A stretch of 64,000 nt of DNA, taken from positions 806,001 through 870,000 of the forward strand of contig JAUIMM010000686.1 in the NCBI GenBank assembly GCA_031769625.1, written 5' to 3'. Shown in pieces: positions 11,495 to 22,590 of this stretch. Numbering within the stretch: the first letter of the stretch is position 1; each line of letters opens with the position of its first letter. Origin of the DNA: Taudactylus pleione. Lineage: Eukaryota > Chordata > Amphibia > Anura > Myobatrachidae. The position numbers and the translations under genes were made by a program. The notes under the pieces are model-generated. The model did not search any database. It was not told the origin of the DNA and worked only from the letters and a program-made list of their open reading frames with translations.

Positions 11495-12180
11495 CCGAGG
11501 AGCCGCAGCATGTGAGGACTGGGGAGCAGCTAGAGAGGAATAACAATAAGAGTGTGGTAGCTAAGTTAAGTGTACGGGGTTGTGGGGAGCTGCCTATTTT
11601 GGTAGTACAGTTTGAACTCCAACCCAGCAATTTTCCTACAGACCGTGCGGCATATATCATCTCCCTATTATCTGGTTCAGCGTTAGACTGGGCTTTACCC
11701 GTATGGGAAATATTGGTTCCCATCTTAACATCTTATAAGGCATTCGTCACAGCATTCTGCCGAATCTTCAATGAGCCTGGGAGAGTGTCATCTGCATCTT
11801 CAGACATTCTACGTCTATGCCAGCGTTAAAATTCTGTAGGCCATTATATGGTGCAGTTTCAAATACTGGCATCAGAACTCTCTTGGAATGATGGAGCATT
11901 CTATGCAGCCCTCCGGTACAGCTTATCCGACAAAATTAAAGATGTTCTTGTTACTCGTTATCTCCCGGATAAATAAGAGCACTTGATCACCTTGTGCACC
12001 AAGGTGGACTTACGTTTTAAAGAACGTGCTATTGAGAGAGGAGGGTATTCATTCATCCTAAACCTCGAGCGACAGTCTTACTGCAGTCAGTTCTGCTACC
12101 AAAGAGGAACCGATGCAAATCAACCGTTCTCGCCTATCGCAGGAAGAACGCAGAAGGCGACAGTCTGAGAATCTCTGTCT
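11495..12180 (+). pseudogene. Ty3/gypsy Gag remnant
   Basis: The frame at 11497-11829 contains FELQPSNFPTDRAAYIISLL and FNEPGRVSSASSDILRL, typical of the capsid region of vertebrate Ty3/gypsy (RTL/PEG10-related) Gag. A stop at 11829 and further stops and frame changes break it, although homology continues to about 12100. The 5' LTR is missing: Gag begins directly against the minisatellite. A MITE at 12267-12815 separates Gag from the protease-like part. Dead copy. Confidence 0.75.
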
Positions 12181-12266
12181 ATAATGTGCTGCTCCTTCTC
12201 ATCAGCTCAACAATTGTCCCAAGCATCTGGGAAACTCCCGCTCCTAACTTGGCAAGAAGAGGCTAT

Positions 12267-12815
12267 GGGCCTGATTCAGACCCACTCGCGAGCGGCTGTC
12301 CGCTCGCAAGTGGGTCGATGGTCAGCACTGAGCATGCGCACGACGGAGGGAGCTCCGTCGTGCGCATGCGCCAGACGCGACGAGCGAAGGACTTTCCTTC
12401 GCTCGTTGTGTCTGATCAAAGGGGGCGTGCTGTCGATGTTGATTGACAGCACGCCCCCTTTGGTGGGTGTGCCGGGGGCGTGCCTCCCTGACGGGGGCGT
12501 TCCCAAGGGAACACCTACCGTCAGAAGCCGGCCCACTGATATCACTAGTGATGTCAGTGGGAGTGATTTTGGCTCTGATAGAGCCAAAATCACTACGGGC
12601 CTTGCGGTTGAAAACCTCAACCGTAGGCTCCGGCTCGCAGTGGCGATGGTCGCGATGGTCACGACCATCGCGGCCATCAAACTGCACGCTCGTATAGGCT
12701 GTGGGTGGTGACCCACAGCTATACGAGCGTCCAGGAGGACGCTCCATAATTATGGAGGGCAGCCCTCATTCAGAGCGTGCGCTCTGCTCAGAGCGTACGG
12801 CTCTGAATGAGGGCC
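12267..12815. mobile_element. Poly-hairpin MITE, copy 1 (GGGCCTGATTCAG ends)
   Basis: Left end GGGCCTGATTCAGA, right end TCTGAATGAGGGCC. It is GC-rich with a run of ten or so consecutive hairpins, e.g. catgcgcacgacggag/ctccgtcgtgcgcatg and gggggcgtgctgtc/gacagcacgccccc. Inserted in the gypsy remnant. Related copies: 17523-18051 (opposite orientation), 33835-34338, 52797-53293. Open frames on both strands are by-products of the hairpins. Confidence 0.8.
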
Positions 12816-12879
12816 TAAGTTAGGACTAGTTCATTTGTTTCCCAAGAAAACCGATTGCATTCTCTTAGTTTCTCTTTAA

Positions 12880-13374
12880 GTGGCCAAGCACTTCAAGCAA
12901 GATTCTGCACTTTTGCATTCAGGCGCAGCTGGTTACTTCATCACATCTGAATTGGTCCAGCGATGGACATTACCGACCGAGAGTATGCTTCATCCTATCT
13001 ACCTCACAGCAGTTGATGGAAGCCACATCCTAGGGGGTACAATTATCCTTCAGACTCAGCCTCTGCGAGTCAAGATTGGTGCTCTGCACTCTGAACTTTT
13101 ATGTTTCCTTGTCATACCCAGGGCCTCGCATTCCATAGTTCTGGGCTTGACCTGGCTCCATCTGTATAATCCTCAAATTGACTGGAGAACCTCACAAATC
13201 ACTTCTTGGGATCTTCCTGTTATGGTTCTTGCTTTCAAAAAGTTCTTCAAGTATGCTCTACAGTACAGTCTCATCTGGATACTGCTCCTCCTCAAGAATT
13301 CACTGATGTTTTCAGTAAAGCTGGTGCTGATATTCTTCCTCCTCACCATGAATGGGATTGTCCAATTGAATTAA
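12880..13374 (+). pseudogene. Ty3/gypsy aspartic protease region and start of RT, degraded
   Basis: A 164-codon frame contains SGAAGYFI, followed by HSIVLGLTWLHLYNPQIDW, the usual retropepsin-to-RT junction of Ty3/gypsy Pol. The residue before SGA is His where the family has catalytic Asp, so the protease would be inactive. The first RT motifs (HEWDCPIELIPGKSPPRG) lie in another frame at 13340-13403, showing a frameshift. Confidence 0.75.
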
Positions 13375-13403
13375 TCCCTGGAAAATCTCCTCCCAGAGGG
13401 TGA

Positions 13404-14131
13404 ACTTATCCGCTATTGCTCCCAGAAACAAAGGCCATGACTGACTACATCCAAGAGAATTTGGAAAAAGGGTTCATCCACCCTTCCACCTCTGCTGCGG
13501 GCTTCTTTTTCGCCCATAAAAGGATGGAGGTCTGCGTCCCTGAATCAACTACAGGGAACTGAATGACATCCCCATTAAAAACTGCTATCCTCTCCCTCTA
13601 CTCTACAAGTACCACATTATGCCCTTCGGTCTCAGCAATGTTCCTGCAGTATTCCAGCACTATGTAAATGAGATCTTTCAGGATCTGTTGTACATACATG
13701 TTGTTGTCTATCTTGACGATATTCTCATGTTCGGTAATGATTTGGAAGAACATCGCTGGCAAGTGAAGGAGGTTCGAACACGTCTCTGTTCCAATAATTT
13801 CTACTGCAAATTGGAGAAGTGTGTCTTCGAGGTCAAGTCTATTCTCTTCCTGGGATATATCATTTCAGGTTCTGGTCTCAAAATGGACCCAGAAAAACTT
13901 CAAGCAATTCAGGAATGGCTGCCTCCTAATACTCTCATGACTGTACAGCACTTCCTTGGGTTTGCAAACTACTATTGCAAATTCATAAAGAACTTTTTCA
14001 CCATCATTGCACCTATCACTGCTCTCACCTGGAAAGGTGCCAATCCATCCCTCTGGTCAGAGGAAGCAAAGAAAGCCTTCCAAAAAAATCAAACGAAACT
14101 TAATTTCAGCTCCTGTTCTTCATCAACCTGA
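13404..14131 (+). pseudogene. Ty3/gypsy reverse transcriptase, frameshifted
   Basis: The open part at 13619-14131 carries MPFGLSNVPAVFQ, then VYLDDILMF (the YxDD catalytic box), LGYIISGSGLKMDPEKLQAI, and [14 protein letters not shown]. The upstream RT fingers (13404-13618) are recognisable only across stops and frame changes. The frame ends early at 14131 near an A-run (aaaaaaatc) and continues as RNase H in another frame. Confidence 0.8.
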
Positions 14132-14336
14132 TGTCTCACAGCCGTTCATCTTGGAAGTTGACACTTCTTCCAAAGAAGTCAGAGCTGTGCTCTCTCAATG
14201 CGCTCCTGATGGTCTTCTCCACCCCTGTGGATTTTGCTCCAGAAAATTTACTCCGGCTGAGTGCAACTACTCTATTAGGGATCAAGAACTTCTCTCTATT
14301 AAGTTAGCCTTAGAGGAGTGGCGCTATGTTTTGTAA
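14010..14336 (+). pseudogene. Ty3/gypsy RNase H remnant
   Basis: The frame contains [18 protein letters not shown] (first catalytic Asp context), [19 protein letters not shown] (Glu/Asp context) and EEWRYVL before a stop. Normal order after RT. It is shifted relative to RT by an indel near 14085. Confidence 0.75.
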
Positions 14337-14589
14337 GGAACTGTGCATCCCATTTCCATTCTCACAGAGCATAGAACCCTCATATATCTTAAGATCTTAA
14401 GACAGCCCATTGTCTGAATATCAAGGCAATTTAACTTCAAATTGTCTTTTTGTCCAGAGGTCCAGATCCAAAAAGCCGTTGCCCTTTCTCTCTCCATGGA
14501 GCAAGAAAATGAGACTACATCCACTGAGAAGGATCTCATCATTGATCCAGTGGCTTTTTCTGCAGTCAGAGTAGAATCCTCACCACCTG

Positions 14590-15290
14590 TTGGGGAAACG
14601 TTTGTCAAGCCCGCAAGAAACTGCTACATTGTGCTCATGCTTCCCGCTTTGCAGGTCATGCAGGCATACAAATACCTTTGAGTTAATTTCCAGGTCTTAC
14701 TGGTGGCCCTCTCTCAGAAAAGATGTGCAAGACTTCATTGCCTATTGTTACAAGTGCGCCCAGTATAAAGTACCTCGACAGTCTCCAGCTGGGCAGTTAC
14801 TTCCTCTCTCTGTTCCATATCAGCTGTAGACACATCTGTCGATGGACTTCATTAACGATCTTCCGGTTTCAAACAAGTTCAACACCATCTGGGTGGTAGT
14901 TGACAGTTTCACCAAGATGGCTCACTTCATACACCTTACCGGTCTTCCATCAGCTTTCAAGTTGGCTCAATTATTCATACAAGAAATCTGCAGACTCCAT
15001 GGACTACCTTGAGGAAATCATCTCTGACCAGGGAGTGCAGTTTTGGCATTCCTTGTGTTCTAAACTTCAAGTCAAACTCAATTTCTCCACTGCCTATCAC
15101 CCCCAGTCCAATGGTCAGATGGAAATAGTCAACCAAGATCTGGAGTCATTTCTTAGTTTATTTGTATCCTCCTCTCAGAACAACTGGGCTGAACTGCTTC
15201 TTTGGGTGGAATTTTGGCACAATAAACAATACCATTCTTCATCTGGTTCCACGCCCTTTTATGCCACTTATGGTCTTCACCCTTGAGTTC
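14590..15290 (+). pseudogene. Ty3/gypsy integrase remnant
   Basis: The zinc-binding region is indicated by SRSYWWPSLRKDVQDFIAYC (14695-), followed by QYKVPRQSPAGQLLPL. The core region includes MDFINDLPVSNKFNTIWVVV (14843-) and then DQGVQFW...FSTAYHPQSNGQME (15029-), the DDE-type integrase signatures. The pieces sit in at least three frames with stops at 14829 and around 15013, so no protein can be made. Confidence 0.8.
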
Positions 15291-15412
15291 CTGTTTCAGC
15301 TTCTTCCTGCCTCACAGGTTCCAGCTGTTGATCGCACCTTGCAGCACTTTGCCAAAATTTGGAAAGAGATCCGCTCCTCCTTTGTGAAGGCTTCTGAGCG
15401 GTTACAAGAAGT

Positions 15413-15890
15413 TTGCTGACAGGAAGAGGAGAGCAGTTTCCAGTCTCAAGGAAGGTGATTGAGTTTGGCTCTACACAAAATCTGCGGTTAAGAGTGCCAT
15501 CCATGAAATTTGCGCCCTGCTACATTGGACCATTCTCCATTGAGTGTGTAATGAACCCAGTTTCATTTAAAATCAAGCTACCTCCCTTCCTGAGGATACC
15601 AAATTCCTTCCATATTTCTTTATTGAAACCACTCAACCGGTTTTATTTAACACTTCCAAAGGCACCCAAAGTCCAGACTCATCGTGGAGCTGAATACAAA
15701 GTGGCAAAGATTCTGGACTCTAGAATACATTATGAACATCTCCAATACTTAATCGACCTGAAGGGCTACGGATCAGAAGAACATTCCTGGACTTTTGCCT
15801 CTGACGTCCACGCTCCTCAGTTGATCCGAGCATTCCATGCCAAGTTTCCACGAAAGCCTAAGAGGTGTCCTGTGGTCACCCCTCAATGGG
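15413..15890 (+). pseudogene. Ty3/gypsy Pol C-terminus with chromodomain
   Basis: After the integrase, an open frame carries GPFSIECVMNPVSFKIKLP and FHISLLKPLNRF, then EYKVAKILDSRIHYEHLQYL continuing through WTFASDVHAPQLIRAFHAKF. The latter is a chromodomain of the chromovirus branch of Ty3/gypsy. It places the element with vertebrate chromodomain gypsy retrotransposons. Chromodomains generally steer integration to marked chromatin. Confidence 0.8.
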
Positions 15891-15900
15891 GGAGGGGAGG

Positions 15901-17410
15901 TGTTGTCATGCTCTGGACACTTAAAAGCACCTTTTCACCTCTCCAGTGGCTGTCCAGGCTAGTGCTTAGGTTCGCTTGCACTGTGCATCACTTCCGGATA
16001 GTACAGAGGTCCGCTCACACTGCACATCTCTCCCATCTGGTGCTAAGGTCTACTCCTGCCCTGTCTGCTCAGTTTCCTGTCACTGAGCATGGAGATTGCT
16101 TTCTGCAGTCACTTGCTCACAGCATGTCTCCCCAGCATGATGGTATACAAACTGCACAACAGAGTTCCCTTCAGAACAACAGTATGGGCACAGCCATGTT
16201 GGACTCTGTCACCTGATGCTCTTCCTCCACTCAGAGTACTGCTCCCATGCCAGCTGATCACAGCATCCAATCCCTGGGGATCCACCCATATAAATTCCAT
16301 TACCCGGCTGGCCCTCATTGCCAGTACAACGTCGCTTCTTGCTGAAGTTACAGCTCAGTACTGAGCTCCCAGGTAAACTGTATCTGAATGGTCCCAGTCC
16401 GTTATATGCAGTTCCTAGATTTGGTCAACAAGTCTCCCATACCATCTTGCACAGCAGTCTACTTTTGCCACTGAGACTTGTTCTTTCAGTCATCATCGGT
16501 ACCAGCCCATATCTCCAACCATCGGTCTCATCCGATGCTTCCAATGGGATCCAGTCAATATGCTGGCAGACAGGATGTCGGACATCAAGATACCGACGCC
16601 AGTCAGAATGCCGATGCCGGCATCCCGAAGGGATCAAGATACCGATGTCGGCATCCCGACTGCTGGCATCCCGAAGGCTACAGTATGTACGCAGGTCAGA
16701 CCGGAGATGGGGGGGTTAGGTTTAGAGACCTGCTGGGGTGGGTTAGGGTTAGGCACTGACTGGGGAGGGTTAGGGTTAGGCTGTGGGGAGGGGTGGTTAG
16801 GGTTAAGCACCACTGGGGTGGTGATTAGGGTTAGGCACTGCCCGGGGAGGGTTAGGGTGTGGGAAGAGGAGGTTAGGTTTAGGCACTACTGGGGGGAGGT
16901 TAGGGTTAGGCACCACCATGGGAGGGTTAGGGTTAGGGGGGGAGAGGGGGAGGGTTAGGTTACTTACCGGCCCCTGTCGGGATCTTCACCATCGGGATAC
17001 CTCTGTCGGTCTTCTGACCGCCGGCATCTCGTCCGCTGGTATATCATAACGATTCCGCTTCCAACATTGGACTCATATCAATTAAGTTCTTCAATTCATT
17101 AACATCGGTCCCAACCAATCAAGTTCATCAATTCATTAATATCGGACATATTAATTAAGTTCCTCAAACCGATCCATCTCTCAATCCACCTTCATCATAC
17201 CATCCCAACCTACAGTGCAATAAAGACGTTCTATTGCTGTTTTCACCTTCGGGCCCATAATCCACTGCCGTATCTCTACCTCCTCACATCTATACATGAG
17301 GAGGTCCTGGCTCAAACCACCTACAGTACTGTAAGTTCATCCACGCCTCTCAAATCTCCTCTTCAGCCCTCCACACCGGCTCCAACCCAAAACAACCCTC
17401 AGGCGTAACA
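15901..17410 (+). repeat. 3' LTR of the gypsy element (with internal insertion)
   Basis: A polypurine tract (gggggaggggagg, ending 15900) is followed by TGTTGTCATG, and the segment ends GGCGTAACA, i.e. inverted TGTT/AACA termini. A TATA-like box (catataaattcc) sits near 16287. A telomere-like repeat element around 16550-17050 appears inserted within it. There is no matching 5' LTR in the window. Confidence 0.6.
16550..17050 (+). repeat. Repeat element with telomere-like GGGTTAGGGTTAGGCAC array
   Basis: The edges contain rearranged inverted phrases (gatgccggcatcccgaag; gaccgccggcatctcg). The middle (about 16708-16960) has at least seven GGTTAGGGTTAGG blocks separated by spacers such as cactgactggggag. 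TTAGGG is the vertebrate telomere unit, but the regular spacers suggest a repeat-family array rather than captured telomere. Confidence 0.65.
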
Positions 17411-17522
17411 CTCAGTGAGAGGCTGCATGGGAGCAACCAAAGCAGAGTAGAGCCATAGACCAATACACAACAAGGATCCTGAGTCTGGGCAATGGACTGT
17501 TAAATGCAAGATAGTGAACATG

Positions 17523-18051
17523 GGCCCTGATTCAGAGCCGGACGCTCTGACAGAGCACTCGCTCTGTATCAGGGCTGTCCCTGCTCCTTTTTGGAGTAGC
17601 TTCCTGGCTGCTCGCATAGCTGTGGGTGACCACCCACAGCTATAGCGAGCGACCATGATGATGGTCGCGATGGTCAAGACCATCGCGACCATCGGGCTTG
17701 CGACGAGACCCTGCGGTAGGGTCTCGCTGCCGCAAGCCTAGGAGTGCTTTTGGCTCTATCAGAGCCAAAAGCACTACCACTGACATCACTAGTGATGTCA
17801 GTGGGGCCGGACCCAGACGGTAGGTGTTCCCATGGGAACGCCTCCGTCTGGGCGGCTATGCCCCCAGCACGCCCACCAAAGGGTGCGTGCTGTCAATCAC
17901 CATCGACAGCACGCCCCCTTTGGTGCGAGACCCTTAATGACGGCTTGGCCGTCGTTATTCGGGTCTCGCGCATCCGCATGACGGAGGCCCTTGGGCACCA
18001 TCGACCCGCTTGCGAGCGCTCAGCGCTCGCGAGCGGGTCAGAATCAGGCCC
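17523..18051. mobile_element. Poly-hairpin MITE, copy 2 (reverse orientation)
   Basis: Ends GGCCCTGATTCAG and GAATCAGGCCC are flanked by ATG on both sides (17520-17522, 18052-18054). It shares the hairpin train of copy 1 (cactgacatcactagtgatgtcagtg, cttttggctctatcagagccaaaag, the gggggcgtgctgtc type), but the hairpin at 17925-17970 has a different stem sequence. Confidence 0.8.
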
Positions 18052-18053
18052 AT

Positions 18054-19150
18054 GGTCTTCAGTGCCTGATCAACCATTAGACTAATTAAGCTGCAGCCTA
18101 GGGCGCACATCTTATTTAAAGAAGCTAGTTAGTTATCCAGCTCTGCCAAGGCAGTTTTGAAGGAAATTCTTACACTGATGGCTGCAGTGTTATGACCAAT
18201 AACTTACACATCAAACCTTTACTTTATGTACAATGTGCTACAGCACCATCTGGGTAGTCTGAAGAGAAGGAAGTAATTATCTTTAGAGTCTTCCTCATAT
18301 TTCTCACAAGTCAAAGGCTACTTAACATTCAACAAACAACATTAGATCAGTAGATGCCAAGATCAAACATGTCAGTTGTATAACCTTCATTACGTGCATA
18401 TGCGCAGTATGAATGGCGATTTCCTGAGCATGCATATGCACTGTGCTCTGTGTTTATGGCGACCAGAACCCTTAATCAGGCATTGGAGAGATGTGCACCT
18501 TGTCAGGGTGGCGAAGTGTGTGTGTGGGTGTGGATGTGGGTGTGGATGTGGATGTGTGCACCAGGAAGTGCAGCACTGCAAGGAGCATCCTAAGGACGCT
18601 CTGAGCTGCTGCACAGACTGCAGGCTGCCTGCCTAGAAAGTCCAAAGGATGCTCAGGGCAGCAATGAAGTAGCGATATTGGCTGCAGGGTCCATTCCAGG
18701 AAGCCTGCTAGCCAGATGCAAGAGCCTTGGGGCCCACTGCCCTGTGCAATGGATCATTTCGCACAACCCTGATTACGGTCCTGTCTCTATTAATTTAGTT
18801 ACCTTTATCAGAACCTCAAGGGGGAAGAGAGAAAGTACTAAGGGGGAGCTGAGGGGTAAGGTGAGAGGAATATATCAAGTGGGAGGGGAGAAGGGCGCAG
18901 GGCTGGTCCCAGATGAGGGGCCAGCCCGCAGTTCCTAGCCACTGTAGGGGTTGGAGCTAGGTGGAGTGGGGAGGAAGCGGGCAAAGGAGATCTGTGGGGA
19001 GGGAAGAGGTGGAGCAGCTGGAAAGAGGAATATCTCTGTGGCCGGCCCTGTGGTAATCCTGCTCCCTACGACCCAGTACATATACTGGCGCCTCTCAAAT
19101 GGTTGGGAGGGTTAGTCACCCCCTTGTCCCCCTCATTCCGGCGCCTATGC
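18054..19150. other. Intron/intergenic DNA, low-complexity patch
   Basis: A TG-rich stretch (gtgtgggtgtggatgtgggt) lies at 18515-18560. No gene, terminal repeats or splice-supported exon recognised. Confidence 0.45.
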
Positions 19151-19324
19151 TTACCCTTTATTTTCACATTTTGACATAACAAACACTAAAAGATTCTAAG
19201 AAAAAAATTTACTTAGAAGATATAGAAGCAAGTAGTTACTACAGATTTTTATTAGTGCAGGTCTCAGTGCTACCAGCATTTCAAGCAGAAATGTTATAAC
19301 TGTGGTCACCTTTGTATTGCTCAC

Positions 19325-19456
19325 CTGCTGTAGCTGCATTTCTGCAATTGATGTCTGTGATTTGTCCTTCTGAATCATAAGACGTATTTGAATATCTGTC
19401 ATTTATTTTTGATACATTTAAACCTATATTAAAATTCTTTACACCATATTCGGAAG
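19325..19456 (-). CDS. Tail exon B, copy 1
   Basis: Minus strand: acceptor tttcttttacag, 132 nt open, donor GTGAGC. The peptide starts SEYGVKNFNIGLNVSKINDR and continues YSNTSYDSEGQITDIN. It is phase 1-1, so it can join exon A before it and the terminal exon at 2186 after it. Compared with copies 2 and 3, the YDSV tyrosine motif reads YDSE, which removes the hydrophobic +3 residue of an ITIM-type site. No stop codons. Product unknown; presumed receptor cytoplasmic tail. Confidence 0.6.
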
Positions 19457-19532
19457 CTGTAAAAGAAATGAACACATTAATTAGTGGCCTCAGACATATT
19501 GAGCTACTAAGCACCAGGTTACAGTACATAAC

Positions 19533-19619
19533 ATAGGCCTAGTTGCTGAGATGGTGCTGGTGTCTTGTGTGTAGTAACATACATAATCTGGCACAGGTCT
19601 GACGTTGGATTTTCTAGAA
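19533..19619 (-). pseudogene. Tail exon A, copy 1, degraded
   Basis: Homologous to intact exon A3 (30645-30737), but a 26-nt deletion removes the original acceptor and the first bases of the exon, and the donor reads GTTATG instead of GTGAGT. The reading frame still lacks stops. The same deletion and donor occur in copy 2, showing that copies 1 and 2 descend from one already damaged exon. A weak tctag might serve as a new acceptor; this is not demonstrated. Confidence 0.6.
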
Positions 19620-20219
19620 GTAATAAATAACCTGGTAATTCCTGCCAAACTGTCCTATGTGATGCTTATTGGGGAGCATTTAAAGCATTAAAGAGTGTAC
19701 ATTATTATTAGTTTTATATTTTATTTTACTGTCTCAAAAATAAAAACTTATATTATTGTTATTATTATTATTGTAATTCATTTGTAAGATGCCAGAGTGC
19801 TCTTTAATGTTGGACAGAGGGACAACAGGGAATGCATGAAATGGGAATATATACAATAAATACAGACATGAAAACATAGGGTAGTTCCCTGCCCATGAGA
19901 GAGCTTAAAATCTTAAAGGAAAGGGGCACAGATGAGACAAGGGAGCGAGTCGCTCATATTGGAGATTGAGGCAGTTGTGAGGATCTACTCATGTGAGTAT
20001 TATAGGTGGAAATATGGTAAGTTCTAATAAAGAAATGTGCTATCAGAGTGCTTTTTTCCCCTCTCTGCACCCCTATATGGCATCAAGGAGCTGAGAGGGT
20101 TGAGGTATGATGAAATATCTTGAAGGTGTAATGAATCTTCCCTGTATTTGTATAAGTTACCTAGTCACTCTAGGGAGGGCTTCTGCCTATAACAAAGGCC
20201 GTTGTTCCCATAGAGTACG

Positions 20220-20900
20220 ACACACTCACTGGTACTTAGGATGCCACCAGGTCTTAACCTCCGGACAGTAGGTGCTTATACAAACAGCGGGAGTTTGCAA
20301 GGTAAAACTGGAGTAGTAGTACAAAGGTAATTTTAACCACGAAGCAGCCTGCAGCCATGAACACAAGCAAAATAGAACACACACTAATAAACAGGTAGCG
20401 TGAATATCAGCAACACTAAATAATAATATTAAAAGGGTAATTACCACAGAGCAGCATGCACTGCAGACAATAACTGAATATGATTGCCTATAAACAGAAC
20501 TACATAAAATAGTGGCAAACACAAACAACAGATATATTGCAAGATGGTTTAGCAATAAACTGAGATATACATGCAGCTGGCAGTATGGAATTGCAGCATA
20601 ACATAGAATGCAGAATGGAATAGCAATATATTAACCAGCATGTGTTTTGCAGAGTGTAATAGCAGCAAGAGATATGTTCACATATTGTAGGATGGAATAG
20701 CAACAGTACACAACACAAATGTCTTCCAGAGTGGATTTGCAGCACAATGAATGTTCCAGGTATACTTGCAACAGGTACAGGTAACACAAGGCTGAGCTAG
20801 GACAGGAACCAGGAATACCAAACAGCAGATACAGGAACATGGACCGGATAGCACAACTTCCACAATAAACTATCCCTGGCAAGGCAGGAATGGGCTGGCT
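20220..20900. repeat. Intronic repeat shared by duplication blocks 1 and 2
   Basis: Matches 27705-28345 throughout, including gtgcttatacaaacag, ggtaaaactggagtagtag and ggacaggaaccaggaatacc. Minus-strand open frames of 95-178 codons in both copies contain many Cys/Tyr/Leu codons but no splice context or family signature. I treat them as non-coding. Confidence 0.65.
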
Positions 20901-21024
20901 GCCCTATAACAGAAGTCAGAGCCAATCCTGTGTGAGCAAACGAGACCAGCCTCTGGTAATTACCACTATGAGTAGCTGAGTGCTGCAGGTTCACAGAGGC
21001 TTCCCAGCCTGTACCAAACCTCAC

Positions 21025-22590
21025 TGAGGCTGTCTTGCATGTTAACCCTCTCAGCTCTGTCCAGAACCTGCAGCAGATGGGATGTAGTCAGCATCCCGGT
21101 GCGCAGGATGTCGGCGGTCTAAATACAGCTGACATCCCGTCAGGAGCTGGTTAGCGGTGTATGTGGTCACACACATACACCGCTAGTGTAAGTGTCTGTT
21201 CCGGGTCACTCAGTTTGTTTTTTTGCCAAGACCCAGGGATGCTATGGAGAGCGGCGCCAGGATGTAGGTGAGTATGGGATCTTTATTCCAGGTACTCCCA
21301 TTGGATTCTACGGGAGAATTGTACGTGAACATCTATCAGCAGGTAAGTATGTGTGAGTGGGATAGGTGTATGTATTAAAGTTTTACTGTATACGGTGTGT
21401 ATGTACTGTGTTTTTTTTTATGATTTATTTTACAGTGGGGGTACGGGTGCCGGCCGCCTGCTGGCACCTGTAGATCCACTGTAAAATACAATAGTTTTGA
21501 ACTATTTTTCACATTATTACCCCGTGCCCCGAGTCTGGGGTTTCGGGAGAGAGGGGACACCTTCTTGGGGGGTGTCCCCTGGCTGTGGCATTACACCACA
21601 GTCTGTTTGGGTCTGGTGCTGGCTTTATACATAGGGGGAACCATACGCATTTTTTTCCCCTTTATTTAAAACCAGGACTGGCCCTGCAGCCAGGTGCTGG
21701 TTCCTAAACTACAGGGGAACCCTACATGTTTTGTTCCCCATAATTTTAGGAACCAGGACTGGCTGAGCAGTCCGAGGCTGGATATGCTTTTGGGGGGGGG
21801 GGGGACCCTACGTAATTTTTTTTAACAATTTAACCCTTTTTGTACAGGTACAACACACAAACAGCCTTCACATATCTCACTGATATGTGCAGGCTGCTTG
21901 TTCGGAAGAGTTAGGCAGAGAGAAGACATTGCAATCTCGGGTGAGTAATCTCATCTAAACTTGCTACTCGGGGAGAGAAATCTCGATCTGCTTCACCATC
22001 GGAAAACTCACTCTCAGCTAAACTCACTTCTTAGTAAATTTGTGAGTTTCAGGAGCCTCAAATCACCTGAGTTTCGGCAATGTACACCAGGGAAGGGCTT
22101 TGTAGCGGCATTTACGTGAGACACAACTGTGGCAAAACATGCAGACACATACACCGCTGCATCTGACTCAGAATTAGGCCCATGGTGTTGGGCAGAGTCC
22201 ATTTGGATGAATTTAAACCAGAAGTACAGTGGGCGGTCATAATAATAATAATAACAACAATAATCAAGCATTAACATATTATGCCAAAACAATAAACAAT
22301 ATTACAATCTAAGAGATGTGGGTAACACTTAATAGACAAGGTAAGGGGAGTAACAATTGCAGTTTCTGAATGGTGCACATAAGTCAGCATTTGTTTAAGG
22401 ACAGTGATTATGGAAAATGAAGAGGAACAGGCTATTTTGAATTTTGAGGAGAGTGTGACAGGGAAGCTGGGCAAGAGAATTCCTGCAGCTGTGCATTTGA
22501 TGATGTTATGAGAGGTGAAGACATCTGGGAGGGTATTTATGGTTGAAGCTGAAAATATAAATGGGACACAAGTTATGTAGACAAGACTTA
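21025..22590. other. Insertion specific to block 1, no gene recognised
   Basis: Absent from block 2, where flanking sequence is joined directly near 28360. Contains the dispersed repeat also seen at 4490-4665 (22080-22240) and poly-G/poly-T runs at 21793-21830. Confidence 0.5.

Noticed and set aside
12184..12747. Several overlapping 80-175 codon frames in the poly-hairpin MITE
   Set aside because: Palindromic GC-rich DNA opens frames on both strands; the same happens in all four copies.
18515..18560. Metal-binding CGCGCGCG-type peptide
   Set aside because: Translation of a TG-rich low-complexity tract.
20226..20882. Cys/Tyr/Leu-rich minus-strand frames, also at 27713-28344, resembling membrane segments
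   Set aside because: Frames are broken differently in the two copies and lack splice sites; treated as intronic repeat.
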